NCBI GenBank assembly: GCA_945890485.1
Contig: CAMDCN010000001.1
Coordinates: forward strand, 434,001-498,000
DNA from: Candidatus Sulfopaludibacter sp. SbA3
GTDB lineage: Bacteria > Acidobacteriota > Terriglobia > Bryobacterales > Bryobacteraceae
Direction of reading: 5' to 3'
DNA length: 64,000 bases
Shown here: positions 8,333 to 18,700 of the stretch, piece after piece
Layout: each line of letters starts with the position of its first letter
How positions within the stretch are numbered: the stretch's first letter is position 1
Notes under the pieces: model-generated
Databases searched by the model: none
Told to the model about the DNA's origin: nothing
What the model saw: only the letters and a program-made list of their open reading frames with translations
Program-made: the position numbers and the translations under genes

Positions 8333-8930
8333 GAAAAAAGCCCTCCTGCATCTTCAAACCGCTGACCCCACGCTTGGCGCCATCATCCGCCAAGTTGGAC
8401 CCTACCGCATAACCTACCACGCCCCGGATTTCACGACGCTGGCCCGCTCCATTGTTTCTCAGCAGCTCAGTGGTAAGGCGGCGGATACGATTTTCGGCCG
8501 CGTCCTCGGTGCGGCCGCCGCGCGAGGTGGCCGGCTTTCTCCCACCCGCATCGCCGCGCTTGGTGTTGACGGCCTTCGCCCGCTGGGACTTTCCCAACAG
8601 AAGGCGAATTACCTTTTGAACCTTGCCGCCCAGCGGATTCCCTACGCGCGCCTGCCGAATCTTCCGGACGACGAAGTGATCGCGACGCTTACCGCCGTTA
8701 AGGGCGTCGGCGTCTGGACCGCTCACATGTTTTTAATGTTTGCGCTCGGGCGGCCGGATGTCCTCCCCACGGGCGATCTGGGTATTCGCAACGCCATTCA
8801 CCGTGCTTACGAGCTACCTGCCCCGCCCACCCCGTCCGAAATTGAGTCGCTCGCGCAACCCTGGCGGCCGTATGCCTCCGTTGCCTCCTGGTATCTATGG
8901 CGATATCTCGACGGACCGGCGCAACTCTGA
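8331..8930 (+). CDS. DNA-3-methyladenine glycosylase II-type (HhH-GPD) protein
   Basis: 199-residue AlkA-like base excision repair glycosylase that removes alkylated purines. The helix-hairpin-helix is AVKGVGVWTAHMF (about 122-134), followed by the loop with the catalytic Asp, LPTGDLGIR (about 145-153), matching D238 of E. coli AlkA. The upstream segment SIVSQQLSGKAAD is typical of the family. The E. coli N-terminal TBP-like domain is missing, as in many short bacterial AlkA proteins. The MKKAL start is right for the family even though the frame is open upstream to 8103. The start codon shares bases with the opposite-strand ATG of the VWA gene. Confidence 0.9.
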   Translation: MKKALLHLQTADPTLGAIIRQVGPYRITYHAPDFTTLARSIVSQQLSGKAADTIFGRVLGAAAARGGRLSPTRIAALGVDGLRPLGLSQQKANYLLNLAAQRIPYARLPNLPDDEVIATLTAVKGVGVWTAHMFLMFALGRPDVLPTGDLGIRNAIHRAYELPAPPTPSEIESLAQPWRPYASVASWYLWRYLDGPAQL

Positions 8931-8936
8931 TACTGT
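8928..8936 (+). promoter_or_regulatory. Extended -10-like TGATACTGT before the LysM-amidase gene
   Basis: TGn plus TACTGT overlapping the alkA stop codon and ending 6 nt before ATG 8943. No Shine-Dalgarno sequence is present in the 12-nt gap, so a leaderless transcript is plausible. Confidence 0.35.
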
Positions 8937-8942
8937 CAACAA

Positions 8943-9794
8943 ATGCTTGAATACATCGTGCAATCTGGCAATACGCTCTCCGGTATTGCCCGTAAGTTCG
9001 GTATTCCACTCTCGGCTCTGATCGCCGCCAATCAGATTACCGATCCCAACCAGCTCAAGGTTGGCCAGAAGCTCTTAATCCCCAGCGCTGACACCGACCA
9101 ATCGACGCTCCCGCTGGCTCCCGCGCCATTACCGCCGATCTCCGCCCCAGTCGCCATCGACCGGAAGAAGTTTGCCCTTGCTCCCGGCCAATACTTCGCC
9201 GAGCCGTTCCCGAAAGATCTCGTGGTGCTGCACTTCACCGCCGGCAGTTCCGCCCGCAGCGCCTTCGACTCCTGGCGCGGAACGCCGCTCCAGGTGGCGA
9301 CCGCTTATTTAGTGGACACGGATGGCAGCATTTATGAGTGCTTCCCTCCCACTTACTGGGCGTACCACTTAGGAGTTACTGGCGCAGCCTCCGCCAATTG
9401 GAAACACGATAAGCGCTCCATCGGCATCGAGATCGCCAACGTCGGTCCGCTCCGCCTTGACCCGGCCAATCCGCAACAGTTGAACTGGTGGCCGAACGAC
9501 TTCAAGACCAAGTACTGTACCCTGGCCGACGCCGCAAAGTACGTCGCTGCGCCGTATCGCGGCTTTACCCACTTCGCCAGTTTCCCCACCGTGCAGTCCG
9601 ATGCCGTCATCTCCCTGGTCGAACATCTCTGTAACGCCTTCGCCATCCCACGAGTGCTGCCGCCGGTGGCGCAGCAAACCACCTTCGACATGGATTTCTT
9701 TAAATCCTTCCGCGGAATCGCCACCCATCAGAACTTCCGCAAGGACAAATCGGACATCGGCCCCGCGTTTCCGCTTTCCCGCGTCGCCCCTTAA
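8943..9794 (+). CDS. LysM domain plus N-acetylmuramoyl-L-alanine amidase (Amidase_2)
   Basis: 283 residues. Residues 3-48 form one LysM peptidoglycan-binding motif (YIVQSGNTLSGIARKFG to LKVGQKLLIP). After a Pro/Ala-rich linker (about 50-75), residues 90-270 form an Amidase_2-type zinc amidase: LVVLHFTAGS carries the first zinc His, KRSIGIEIAN is the conserved core strand, and later His residues (for example THFASFPT) may complete the site. It would cleave the MurNAc-L-Ala bond of peptidoglycan. There is no signal peptide in front of the LysM motif, unusual for a housekeeping wall hydrolase and more like phage endolysins or lysis-released enzymes. It follows alkA by 12 nt. Confidence 0.85.
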   Translation: MLEYIVQSGNTLSGIARKFGIPLSALIAANQITDPNQLKVGQKLLIPSADTDQSTLPLAPAPLPPISAPVAIDRKKFALAPGQYFAEPFPKDLVVLHFTAGSSARSAFDSWRGTPLQVATAYLVDTDGSIYECFPPTYWAYHLGVTGAASANWKHDKRSIGIEIANVGPLRLDPANPQQLNWWPNDFKTKYCTLADAAKYVAAPYRGFTHFASFPTVQSDAVISLVEHLCNAFAIPRVLPPVAQQTTFDMDFFKSFRGIATHQNFRKDKSDIGPAFPLSRVAP

Positions 9795-9799
9795 ACGAT

Positions 9800-9829
9800 G
9801 AGCATTCTGTTTCAATAGACAGAATGCTC
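9800..9829 (+). promoter_or_regulatory. Perfect 11-bp hairpin covering the YeeE start codon
   Basis: Arms 9800-9810 and 9819-9829 are perfect inverted repeats with an 8-nt loop (TTCAATAG). The ATG of the YeeE gene (9824-9826) lies inside the right arm. It starts 5 nt after the amidase stop. No U-tract follows, so it does not look like a standard intrinsic terminator for the amidase. Occlusion of translation initiation of the transporter gene is an alternative role. Confidence 0.6.
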
Positions 9830-10384
9830 CCTGAAGCGCTAACCCATACCTGGCCCTGGTACGTCGCCGGACCACTCATCGGACTTTTCGTCCCGCTTCT
9901 CCAACTCGTTGGAGATAAACAACTTGGCATTTCCGGCAATCTGCGACATCTCTGTTCCGCCATCCTCCCGACGCGAATCGATTTCCTGAAGTACGACTGG
10001 CGGGGGACCGGCGGATGGAACCTTCTCTTCGCTCTCGGCACCCTGATCGGAGGCTGGGTCGGCGTCTCCCTCCTCGGGACGCGCGAAATCGCCATCTCTC
10101 CGGAGACACAGGCCTCGCTGCACAATCTGGGCGTCCACGACCTCTCCGGCCTCGTTCCCCGTGAAGTCATCAGTTGGGAAGGCCTGCTCTCGATCCGCGG
10201 ATTTGTCTCCATCGTAGTCGGTGGCTTTCTCGTCGGCTTCGGCACCGCCTACGCGGGCGGCTGTACCTCCGGGCATGCCATCTCTGGGCTCTCCAACTTC
10301 CAACTCCGCTCGCTGTTCGCAGTCTTCGGCTTCTTCGCCGGTGGCCTCATCGCCACCCACCTGCTCCTGCCCCTCCTTTTCTAA
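9824..10384 (+). CDS. YeeE/YedE-family sulfur transporter subunit, first half
   Basis: 186-residue integral membrane protein with about four to five hydrophobic segments. The signature GCTSGHAISGLS near residues 146-157 carries the conserved Cys of YeeE/YedE (TsuA-like) transporters, which move thiosulfate or related sulfur species through Cys residues. WPWYVAGPLIGL at the N-terminus is typical of the short, split form. It is followed 5 nt later by the second half, mirroring the two-gene arrangement reported for PmpA/PmpB-type proteins. The substrate is inferred from family only. The start codon lies in a hairpin. Confidence 0.85.
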   Translation: MLPEALTHTWPWYVAGPLIGLFVPLLQLVGDKQLGISGNLRHLCSAILPTRIDFLKYDWRGTGGWNLLFALGTLIGGWVGVSLLGTREIAISPETQASLHNLGVHDLSGLVPREVISWEGLLSIRGFVSIVVGGFLVGFGTAYAGGCTSGHAISGLSNFQLRSLFAVFGFFAGGLIATHLLLPLLF

Positions 10385-10389
10385 CCATC

Positions 10390-10818
10390 ATGACCAATCG
10401 TTTCCCCTTGTTGGGCTACCTCCTCCTTGGCGCCGCTTTCGGCCTCATCCTGACTAAGGCCGAAGTCATCTCCTGGTTCCGCATTCAAGAGATGTTCCGG
10501 TTCCAGGCCTTTCATATGTACGGCATCATCGGCTCCGCAATTGCCGTCGCAGCCATCGGCCGACGGCTGTTAAAGCGTCCCCCGGCACCCACGCTCTGCG
10601 GCGAACCCGGGCCTCTCCAGGATGAAGACACCGGCCGTGGATACCGCTTCTGGATCGGCGGGACCATTTTCGGCATCGGCTGGGCGCTCACCGGAGCCTG
10701 CCCGGGCCCGCTGTTCATCCTCGTCGGCGGCGGGGTCTCAGTGATGGTCATCGCCGTCCTCAGCGCGTTGGCTGGCACGTGGACCTACGGCCTCCTACGT
10801 TCTCGCCTGCCCCACTAA
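10390..10818 (+). CDS. YeeE/YedE-family sulfur transporter subunit, second half (DUF6691-like)
   Basis: 142-residue membrane protein from ATG 10390. Hydrophobic segments lie at about 5-22, 40-58, 85-110 and 112-135. The motif LTGACPGPLFILVGGG (about 104-119) provides the second conserved Cys (GACPGP) of the YeeE/YedE fold. It is spaced 5 nt from the first half, so the two are almost certainly translated from one mRNA and assemble into one pseudo-symmetric transporter. It ends with a 4-nt convergent overlap with the next gene. No rhodanese or sulfur regulator (BigR type) is adjacent. Confidence 0.83.
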   Translation: MTNRFPLLGYLLLGAAFGLILTKAEVISWFRIQEMFRFQAFHMYGIIGSAIAVAAIGRRLLKRPPAPTLCGEPGPLQDEDTGRGYRFWIGGTIFGIGWALTGACPGPLFILVGGGVSVMVIAVLSALAGTWTYGLLRSRLPH

Positions 10819-11240
10819 CCGGCGAACTGCAGCCAGTACTGCCCCGTGCCCTTGGCCATCATGTAGGTGGCCAAGCGAAGGAACTCGGCCTCGGAGTCGG
10901 GCGCAAAGACGCTGTCCGAGGTCACCCCGCCATAGAGTCGTACCTTTCCCGAGCGAAACATCGCCAGGTAGTCCTCCGGCGTTGCGAGCAACCGCTCGTC
11001 GAATACGGCCATCGACGGTGCTAATCGCGGCGTCCCGCGCCCCGCGCGCTTCAGGACCTCGGCCTGCGGCAGAAAGGTCAGGTGCCGCCACGACCCATTT
11101 CCCGCGTGATCCATAAACGCCGCCCAGCGCCCATGCCGGAACAGAAAAACGCTCGAATCGCACAGTACACCTTGCCCGGATATCTCGGCCGCAGCCAGCA
11201 TCTCCCGCAGTTCCTCGTCGATTGGCATCCCCGATATCAT
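10815..11240 (-). CDS. Hypothetical protein
   Basis: About 141 residues from ATG 11240; starts at 11285 and 11228 are in the same frame. No domain recognised. It is soluble, acidic at the N-terminus (PIDEELREMLAAAE), with a central beta-rich part (GVLCDSSVFLFRHGRW) and a C-terminal helix (SEAEFLRLATYMM). No signal peptide or membrane segment. It is convergent with the YeeE gene (4-nt overlap) and divergent from the zinc-ribbon SDR gene, with about 40 nt between starts. Codon use and an intact frame argue for a real gene; function unknown. Confidence 0.6.
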   Translation of the reverse strand: MISGMPIDEELREMLAAAEISGQGVLCDSSVFLFRHGRWAAFMDHAGNGSWRHLTFLPQAEVLKRAGRGTPRLAPSMAVFDERLLATPEDYLAMFRSGKVRLYGGVTSDSVFAPDSEAEFLRLATYMMAKGTGQYWLQFAG

Positions 11241-11279
11241 CCCACCTGTTTCTTCATAAGAGATACTAAGGATAAGCCT

Positions 11280-12728
11280 TTGCATTCCGATACTGTCGAT
11301 CCCTCGCTCCTCAACAATCTGCGTTCCACCATCGAGTTGCTCGAACGTTTAGACGCCGACCGCACCCTGCTCGAACGCCTCCCCGCTCCGGAGCGCGAAC
11401 GCCTGCATAAAGTCGTCGCCCAGATCTTCAATCCCGACCCCGTGGCTCGGCGCGCCCGCCTGAAAGCCGCCGAACGCGAACGCAGCGCCGCTGAAATCGA
11501 ACGCACCACTGCCGTCCTGGACGAAACCGGCATCCGCGCCCTCCGCCGCAAGCCTGTCTTCACGACGCCCAACTACTTCCCTCCCCCCGAGGTCGAACAA
11601 GAGGCCCGGGAAGCGCCAGAGCCACTGCACTGCTACGTCTGCAAGCAGAAATACACGCAGGTGCACCACTTCTACGACCAGATGTGTCCGCCCTGTGCCG
11701 AGCTGAACTTCCACAAGCGCACCGAACTCGCCGATCTCTCCGGCCGTGTCGCGCTACTCACCGGCGGCCGAGTGAAGATCGGCTACCAAACCGGCCTCAA
11801 GCTTCTCCGCGCCGGCGCTCACCTCATCGTCACCACCCGCTTCCCCCGCGACTCCGCCAAGCGCTACGCCCAGGAACCGGACTTCGAGCAGTGGGCGCAC
11901 CGCCTTGAAATCTTTGGCCTCGACCTCCGGCATACGCCGAGCGTCGAAGCCTTCTGCCACGAACTCGTCACCACGCATTCGCGCCTCGATTTTATCATCA
12001 ACAACGCCTGCCAAACCGTTCGCCGTCCTCCGGAATTCTACGCCCACATGATGGATGGCGAACGCGCCGCCCTCATCGGCATGCCCAACGAGGTGAAAAA
12101 ACTCCTCCCGGCCGGCCCGGTGGCCGCCCCTTCGGCCGAACTCTCGCAACTGCCTCTTCTCCCGGAAGAGCTCCTCAGCCAGAAGCACCTTTTCCCGGAG
12201 GGCAAGCTCGACCAGGACCTGCAACAGGTCGACCTTCGCGGCCGCAACTCCTGGCGCCTGCTCCTCGCCGAAGTCTCCACCGTCGAACTACTCGAGGTGC
12301 AGCTCGTCAACGCCGTCGCCCCGTTCGTCCTCAACGCCCGGCTCAAGCAACTGATGCTGCGAACGCCCGAACGCGACAAGCACATCGTGAACGTCTCGGC
12401 TGTCGAAGGCCAGTTCTACCGCAAGTGGAAGACCACCCGCCATCCGCACACAAACATGGCCAAGGCAGCGCTGAATATGATGACCCGCACCGCCGCCGCC
12501 GACTATCAGCAGGATGGCATCCACATGAACAGCGTCGATACCGGCTGGGTTACGGACGAAGACCCCGTTGAGATCGCCGCCCGCAAAACGGCGGAGCAGC
12601 GCTTCCACCCACCTCTCGACATCGTCGATGGTGCGGCCCGCATCGTCGACCCCATCATCACGGGCTTCAACAACGGCGTCCACCCCTGGGGACAGTTCTA
12701 TAAGGATTACCAGCCAACCGACTGGTAG
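11280..12728 (+). CDS. Zinc-ribbon SDR-family oxidoreductase with non-canonical active site
   Basis: 482 residues from TTG 11280, which has TAAGGA 7-8 nt upstream; the frame itself opens earlier. Residues 1-110 are helical and charged. At about 118-142 two CxxC knuckles (CYVCKQKY and CPPCAELNF) form a predicted zinc ribbon. Residues 150-475 are a Rossmann SDR domain: LTGGRVKIGYQTGLKLL takes the place of TGxxxGxG, FIINNAC the place of NNAG, and NVSAVEG carries the catalytic Ser. The usual YxxxK is replaced by TNMAK (in HTNMAKAALNMM), so the catalytic Tyr is missing. Activity is therefore uncertain. Substrate unknown. It overlaps the astacin-like gene by 22 nt convergently. Confidence 0.75.
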   Translation: MHSDTVDPSLLNNLRSTIELLERLDADRTLLERLPAPERERLHKVVAQIFNPDPVARRARLKAAERERSAAEIERTTAVLDETGIRALRRKPVFTTPNYFPPPEVEQEAREAPEPLHCYVCKQKYTQVHHFYDQMCPPCAELNFHKRTELADLSGRVALLTGGRVKIGYQTGLKLLRAGAHLIVTTRFPRDSAKRYAQEPDFEQWAHRLEIFGLDLRHTPSVEAFCHELVTTHSRLDFIINNACQTVRRPPEFYAHMMDGERAALIGMPNEVKKLLPAGPVAAPSAELSQLPLLPEELLSQKHLFPEGKLDQDLQQVDLRGRNSWRLLLAEVSTVELLEVQLVNAVAPFVLNARLKQLMLRTPERDKHIVNVSAVEGQFYRKWKTTRHPHTNMAKAALNMMTRTAAADYQQDGIHMNSVDTGWVTDEDPVEIAARKTAEQRFHPPLDIVDGAARIVDPIITGFNNGVHPWGQFYKDYQPTDW

Positions 12729-15700
12729 CCACTAAACGTCCCACCGTCATAAGCGCCGCTCCAACTCAGTACCGCGCCGGTCGCGTTTGAAGGCAGGCGT
12801 ACGGCGTACACTCTGAGTTCGCCCTTCCGCAAGGGGCCAAGCGACTGGTTGGGGTTTACTACCGTCCCTCCCAACGCCAAGGTTTGCAGCACTGTGTTTT
12901 CGGCCGCGCCCGCCCCGAAGTTCACGATCACCAGATCCGCGAGCAGTTCACTTGTCGTCGCGTCCCGCCGGAACCGGGACAGGTGCCCTAGGAGCACCGG
13001 CGGCAGTCCGTCAAGCTCCACCGGCGGCGGCGCCAGTACCTGGCTGAAAGCCGCCTGTACCGTGGCCGGTCCGGTCAGTTGTAATGTCTGTGGATTGGCC
13101 GTTCCCGTCAAGGCCCCGGTGAATCCTTGAAAGGTATAGCCCAGGTTCGGCGACGCCGTCACTTGCACCGCGCCCGCCGGATAGTAGCCCGTGGCGGGGC
13201 TCATGCTCCCGCCCGCCCCGGCCGTGGTGGTAAGCAGGTAACTCGTTGCATAAACCGCGATGTACGTTGAAGGACCGGAGCCCACGGTGATGGTCTGCGC
13301 CGGCGTCCCGCCGTGCGTCCAACTGGCGAACTGATGCCGGGTTCCGTTCGCCACCGGCGGATTCTGCGCCGCCATCGAGTAGGTTCCCGGCACCAGGCTG
13401 AGCGAGGTGCCGCCGACGATCGACAGCCCATTCACTTCGAGCGGCATCCCCGGCGGCAATGTCTGGAACGTGATCGTTTGCGCCGGCGCAGTGACCGTGA
13501 ACGATTGGGTCACCGCGGGAGCCGCGGTGTAGTTCGCGTTGCCCGGCTGCGTCGCCTGAATCGTACAGAGTCCGGGGTTTCCCAGAATCGCCTGATTCCC
13601 AGCGACCCCACAAATACCGGGCGTCAGGGAGGAGAAAGCTACCGGCAACCCCGAACTGGCCGTGGCCACCAACGTCCAGGGTGGTGATAGCGGCGCGAAC
13701 GCAATCGTCTGCGCCAACGGCCCGATCGAAAAGCTCTGGCTGGCCGCCGCCGGACCGTAGTTTGAATCCCCGGCCTGCCGCGCTTCGAGAGTGCACAGTC
13801 CAGCATTGGCCAGTTGCAGCAGGGAGCCAGAAACGGCGCAGACTGTTGGAGTGAGCGACACGAACGTCACCGGCAAACCGGAACTGGCCGTCGCCGAGAG
13901 CGACAACGGGCCCCCGCTCAGCAAGACGTTCGGCAACGGCGTGAACGCGATCTCCTGAGTTGCTTGCAGAATCAGAAAACTCCACTCCGCCGAAGCGGGC
14001 AAATAGCTTAAGCTGCCCGCCTGGGCGGCGCGGATGCGGCACGCGCCCGAAGCGAGGAAGAAAATCGTCGTGCCCGTCATCCGGCACACCGTGGTCGTCG
14101 TCGCCTCGTAGGTTACCGCCAGTCCCGAACTCGCCGTCGCGTTCGCCGTCGTCGACCCGGTGCTGTAAGGGGTGCTCGGGATAGGAACAAACAGGATCGT
14201 CTGCTCGGCCGGCGATATCTGCGCGGTCTGCCCGACCGGGGTCGCCGTTGAGTAGTTTCCGTCTCCTCCCTGCCGGGCCTGGACCGTGCAGGTTCCTCCA
14301 GCCAGAGCCCGAAGCGCGGTCCCGGCTACGGCGCAAGTATCCGGCGTCAGACTAACAAAGTTCACCACCAGCCCGGAACTCGCGGTCGCGGTCAACGGCA
14401 ATGGACTCGCGCCAAACGCCATCGGCGGCAGGGGAACGAACGAGATCGACTGCGGCGCCTGCGCCACAGTGAACGAACGGACGACGGACACGGCTTGGGC
14501 AAAGCTGCCGTTTCCGGCCTGGCTCGCCTGCACCACGCACGTTCCCCCACCAACAATCGTCAGCAACGAACCCACCACCGTGCAAACCGAAGTGGTCGAA
14601 GTGGCGAAGCTCACAGCCAAGCCGGAGCTCGCGGTCGCACTGAGCGCGAAGGGCGCCGCCCCAAACGTCATGTTCTCAATCAGAGGGAACGAAATGGTCT
14701 GTAAACCTAAACTAATCTCGAAGGTGCGAACCACTGCGGGCGCGGCCAGGTAGTTCGCGTCCCCCGCCTGGTTCGCCTCGAGGCGGCACTGACCCATCGT
14801 GGCGAGCGTTAGCACCGTTCCGTTTAGAGAACAGACCGCCGGCGTCTGGGTGGAAAGCGTCACCGGTAATCCCGATGTCGAGGAGGCCGTCAGGTTCAGC
14901 GTCCCCGCCGAAAGGGCCTGGTTCGCCAGCGCCCCAAAGGTGATGGACTGGGACGCCCGGGTGATCTCAAAAGTCTGCGCCACGCTGGTAGCCGCCGTGA
15001 AGTTCGTGTTTCCCGGTTGCGAGGCCCGCACCTGGCAACTCCCTGCCCGTAAGAAAGTGACGTTGGCTCCCAGCGACGTGCAAACCTGCGGCGTTTCGCT
15101 CGTAAACTCCACGGTTAGCCCTGAGGTCGCCGAGGCCAAAATACGAATCGAACCCACGCTGAGCGAAAACGAACCAACCGCTGGAAATGAGATCGTCTGC
15201 GCCGCGGCGGCGACGGTGAAGCTCCGCACTACCTCAGCCGCTGGCGAATAGACCGTATTGCCGGGCTGATTCGCTGAAACGGTACAAGTCCCCGCCCCCA
15301 GCACCTGCACGATGTTCCCGCTGATTGCACATACACCCGTTGGGCTCGCCGCCAGCACCACCAGCAGCCCGGAGGAAGCGCTGGCGGATACGGCAACCGT
15401 CCCCACTCCAAACACCTGGTTCGAAATGGCGCCCAATGTCAGTGTCTGCGTCCCCAGTCCGATGGGAAACCCCTGGGTGACGGCTTCCGCCGGGGCGTAC
15501 GTGGTATTGCCCACTTGGGTTGCCCGGATGTTGCATGTTCCCACGGCCAGCAGAGTGACGGTCGCCCCAGCCACGCTGCACTGGGCTGGGGTCAGCGAGT
15601 GATAGCTCACCGGCAGCCCGGAGGTCGCCGTGGCCGTCAACGCCACCGCCGGATTCGCGAGTGTCTGGCCGGCGATCGCGCCGAACGTGATGGTCTGCCC

Positions 15701-18700
15701 GCTCTGCAGGATGGAAAAGCTGCGGATGATGTCCGGGGCGGCCGTGAAGTTCGACCCGCCGCTTTGACTGGCCCGAATGCTGCATTCACCGATAGTCAGC
15801 GGTGTCACCGTCGTACCATTCAAGCCGCAAACCTGCGGGGTGTTCGATTGGAATACGACCGGCAATCCGGAGGTCGCCGTCGCGGAGACCGAGAACGAAC
15901 CCGCGTCCAGCGCCCGGTCCGGCAATGGCGCGAAGGTGATCGTCTGGTTGCCCTGGCTGATGGCAAACTCCCGCGCCACGGGCGCTGCCGCGGAAAAGTT
16001 GGCGTTTCCGGTTTGCGTTGCCGTCACGGTGCAGTTGCCGGTCGCCACCAGCGCCACCGAAGCACCGCTCAACGAGCATACGCCGGGCGGCACCGCCGAG
16101 AAGCTCACCGGCAGGCCGGAGCTCGCCGTCGCCGAAACCGTCAGCGAACCCGCGCTCAGCAACTGTCCGCTCAGTGGCGCAAACTGGATCGTTTGTCCGC
16201 CCGGCGTGTTCGTGAGCGTGAAACTCGCGGTGCTGGTCACCCCCGCCACGCTGGCCGAAACGACGTATGGCCCACCAGCCAAGCCATTCGCGCGAAACGG
16301 CTCCGCCGTGGCGATGCCATCGGCCCCGGTCATCGCCGACGCGGTCGCCAGACCGCTCGCAAAGGTCCCGCTCGGCCCGGCCGACGGCGCCGTGAACAAG
16401 ACGGCGATCCCGCTGACGCCCGCTCCATTGGTATCCCGCACGGTTAGGGCCAAGGGCGTCGCGAACACTGCCTGTACCCCAGCCGACTGCCCATTCCCCG
16501 CGTTCACCACAACATTGGCCGGGGCGGGCCGCACGGTCGCCGGGGCTGCCGCCGTCGCGTTGATCGCGACGTTTCCGCCGCTGACGGTCGCCTGATTCGT
16601 GACTTGCGGCGGGGCATTGAGCGGCACATTCATCGTCACCAGCACCGGCGGATACGACTCGCCGGGCGCCAAAGCGTCCTGCCGGGTACAACTTACTCCG
16701 CCCACCAGGCAGGTCCACCCGCTGCCGGAGAGCGAAGTAATGGCGAAGTTAGCCGGCGGCAACTCCGTCACAGTGATCAATCCGCTGGTCGGCGTTCCTC
16801 CTGAATTACTCACGGTAACCGTGTACGACGCCGGTTGACCCTGCGTAACCGAGCCGTTCGCGGCCTTGGCGATGGTCCATCGAGCCTCCAGGCTCCGCAC
16901 ATCGAAGGCAGATTCGGCGTAAGCGCCGCAGGAAGGAGAGGTGGTGAGATTGTATACGCCAACCGGCAGCCCTCCTACCTCGGATAGGTCGACGGAGTTC
17001 AAAGTAACCCGCAGTTGTGACGAGTTCAAGTAAGTTGTCGTGCGCACCGAATTGTCTACGACCACGCGGCTTCCCGGAGTGAAGCCGCTACCATTCACCG
17101 TAACCACCTGGCTGGTCCCGCCGCGCACCGCCGAACCGGGCGACAGCCCATAGACGGCCAACGGCACATTGGTCGTATTGAACGAGCCATTCACTACGAA
17201 CTGATCCCGAATCAACAATGTCGACGGATTTCCCGCCCCGCTCAAGTCGCCCGACCATCCGGTGAAGAACCATCCGTTGGCCGGCGCCACCGCAAACGGA
17301 ACCGTCAACCCGTCCGCGTAGAATCCATCCGCCACCGGCGGCGTCCCCGGCACCGACGCGCAGGCCGGAGACAGTTGCGAGTATCCCCGGAACTGCGGCG
17401 TGAACTCCGCCACCCAGCTCGAAGGCGTTGCCGGCAAACTGGCAATTTGCGGGCTGCCCGTTTTCCAGCCGTTGAACACATACTGCACGTTCGCCGTTTC
17501 GGGCGACTGTGGAGAGGCGGCCGACAGGGAGTGGCTGCTTCCCGTCGTCCAGCCGTCCTGCGCGCTGAAGTTTTGCGGCACTAGATGCGTGGCGCCGTCC
17601 ACCTGGACGGCCACCGCCGGATTCACCGGACTCGCCGGCGGCGCAGGATTCGTAAACGCCGCCCCAACCTGATACACCGATGGATCGGTCGTGAAATCCG
17701 CCTGGATCGTCCAAGGATGCGCCCACACCAGAATCTCCTTCGGCGTCTGGCCCTGCGGAAACGGATCCGTCCCGCCCCAACGCCGAAAGCGTGAGCCCGC
17801 ACCGGCTAACGGCGTTGCGGTAAGAACTGAGTTGTGGACGGCAAAAGTCTCGCCTCCGATATTGGTCAGTGCCGGCGAAAGTTGAATACTGCCGCTTCCA
17901 TTCGCTACCACGCTGACGCGGCTATACCGAACGAAACTCGCCTGATACAGCGTTACAGCCGGCCGGTTCGACGGCGAGGTGCGGGAACCTGAACCCGGCG
18001 AAACCGTGATGGTATGCGATTGCGGCAATCCATCGTTCCAGCTCCCAAACTGGTAGCGAGCGCCGTCGTCGATACTGCGCGACTGAAAGCCACTCGGGAC
18101 ACTCACTGTATGCTGGCTCCCCAGTGACCAGGCAAACGACTGCGGCGCCGTGAAGGAGACACCGTCCACCACGATCGGCAGTCCCGCCGGATGGGTCGAA
18201 ATCGTAACCTGTTCCGGGGCGAACTGGTAGAGCCGGCGGATCTGATCGACATCACCGGCTGAAAATTCCGTCGCCTCGCCGAAAGGGATTCCCGGCGTGG
18301 CCGCGCTCAACACCGGCCGCCGGTTCTTGGACGAACCCAGCGGATGATAGTGCATCAACGAGGCGTAGTCATACAAACCAACTGCTTCCGCATTGCTTGG
18401 CTGCGGTGCGAAATTCGCAGCCAGGTTCGGCTTGTCCGCATTCGCCGCGTGCAGGTTCAACCACGTCGCCGCGTCGCGCCGCTGGTGCTCATGATAGAGC
18501 CCAAGCACGTGTCCCATCTCATGCAGCAACCCCGCCGTGGTGCACGCGATAGAGCCAGAAATCTTCTGCTCCCCGCCCATCCGTCCCACATTGGCCCGGC
18601 AGACCCGGCTCTGGTCTACCGGGTCCAGCGCAAAATCGACATACGCCGCCTCACCCGCCCGCGGGACCCATTGAATCTTCCCGGCAAACTTCTGATTGAA

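Noticed and set aside
13011-14336. 441-codon alternative frame inside the astacin-like gene
   Set aside because: It is in another frame of the repeat array; the astacin frame has recognised domains, a signal peptide and conserved repeats.
15786-16718. 310-codon alternative frame inside the repeat array
   Set aside because: Same reasoning as for the other shadow frames: composition artefact of GC-rich repeats.
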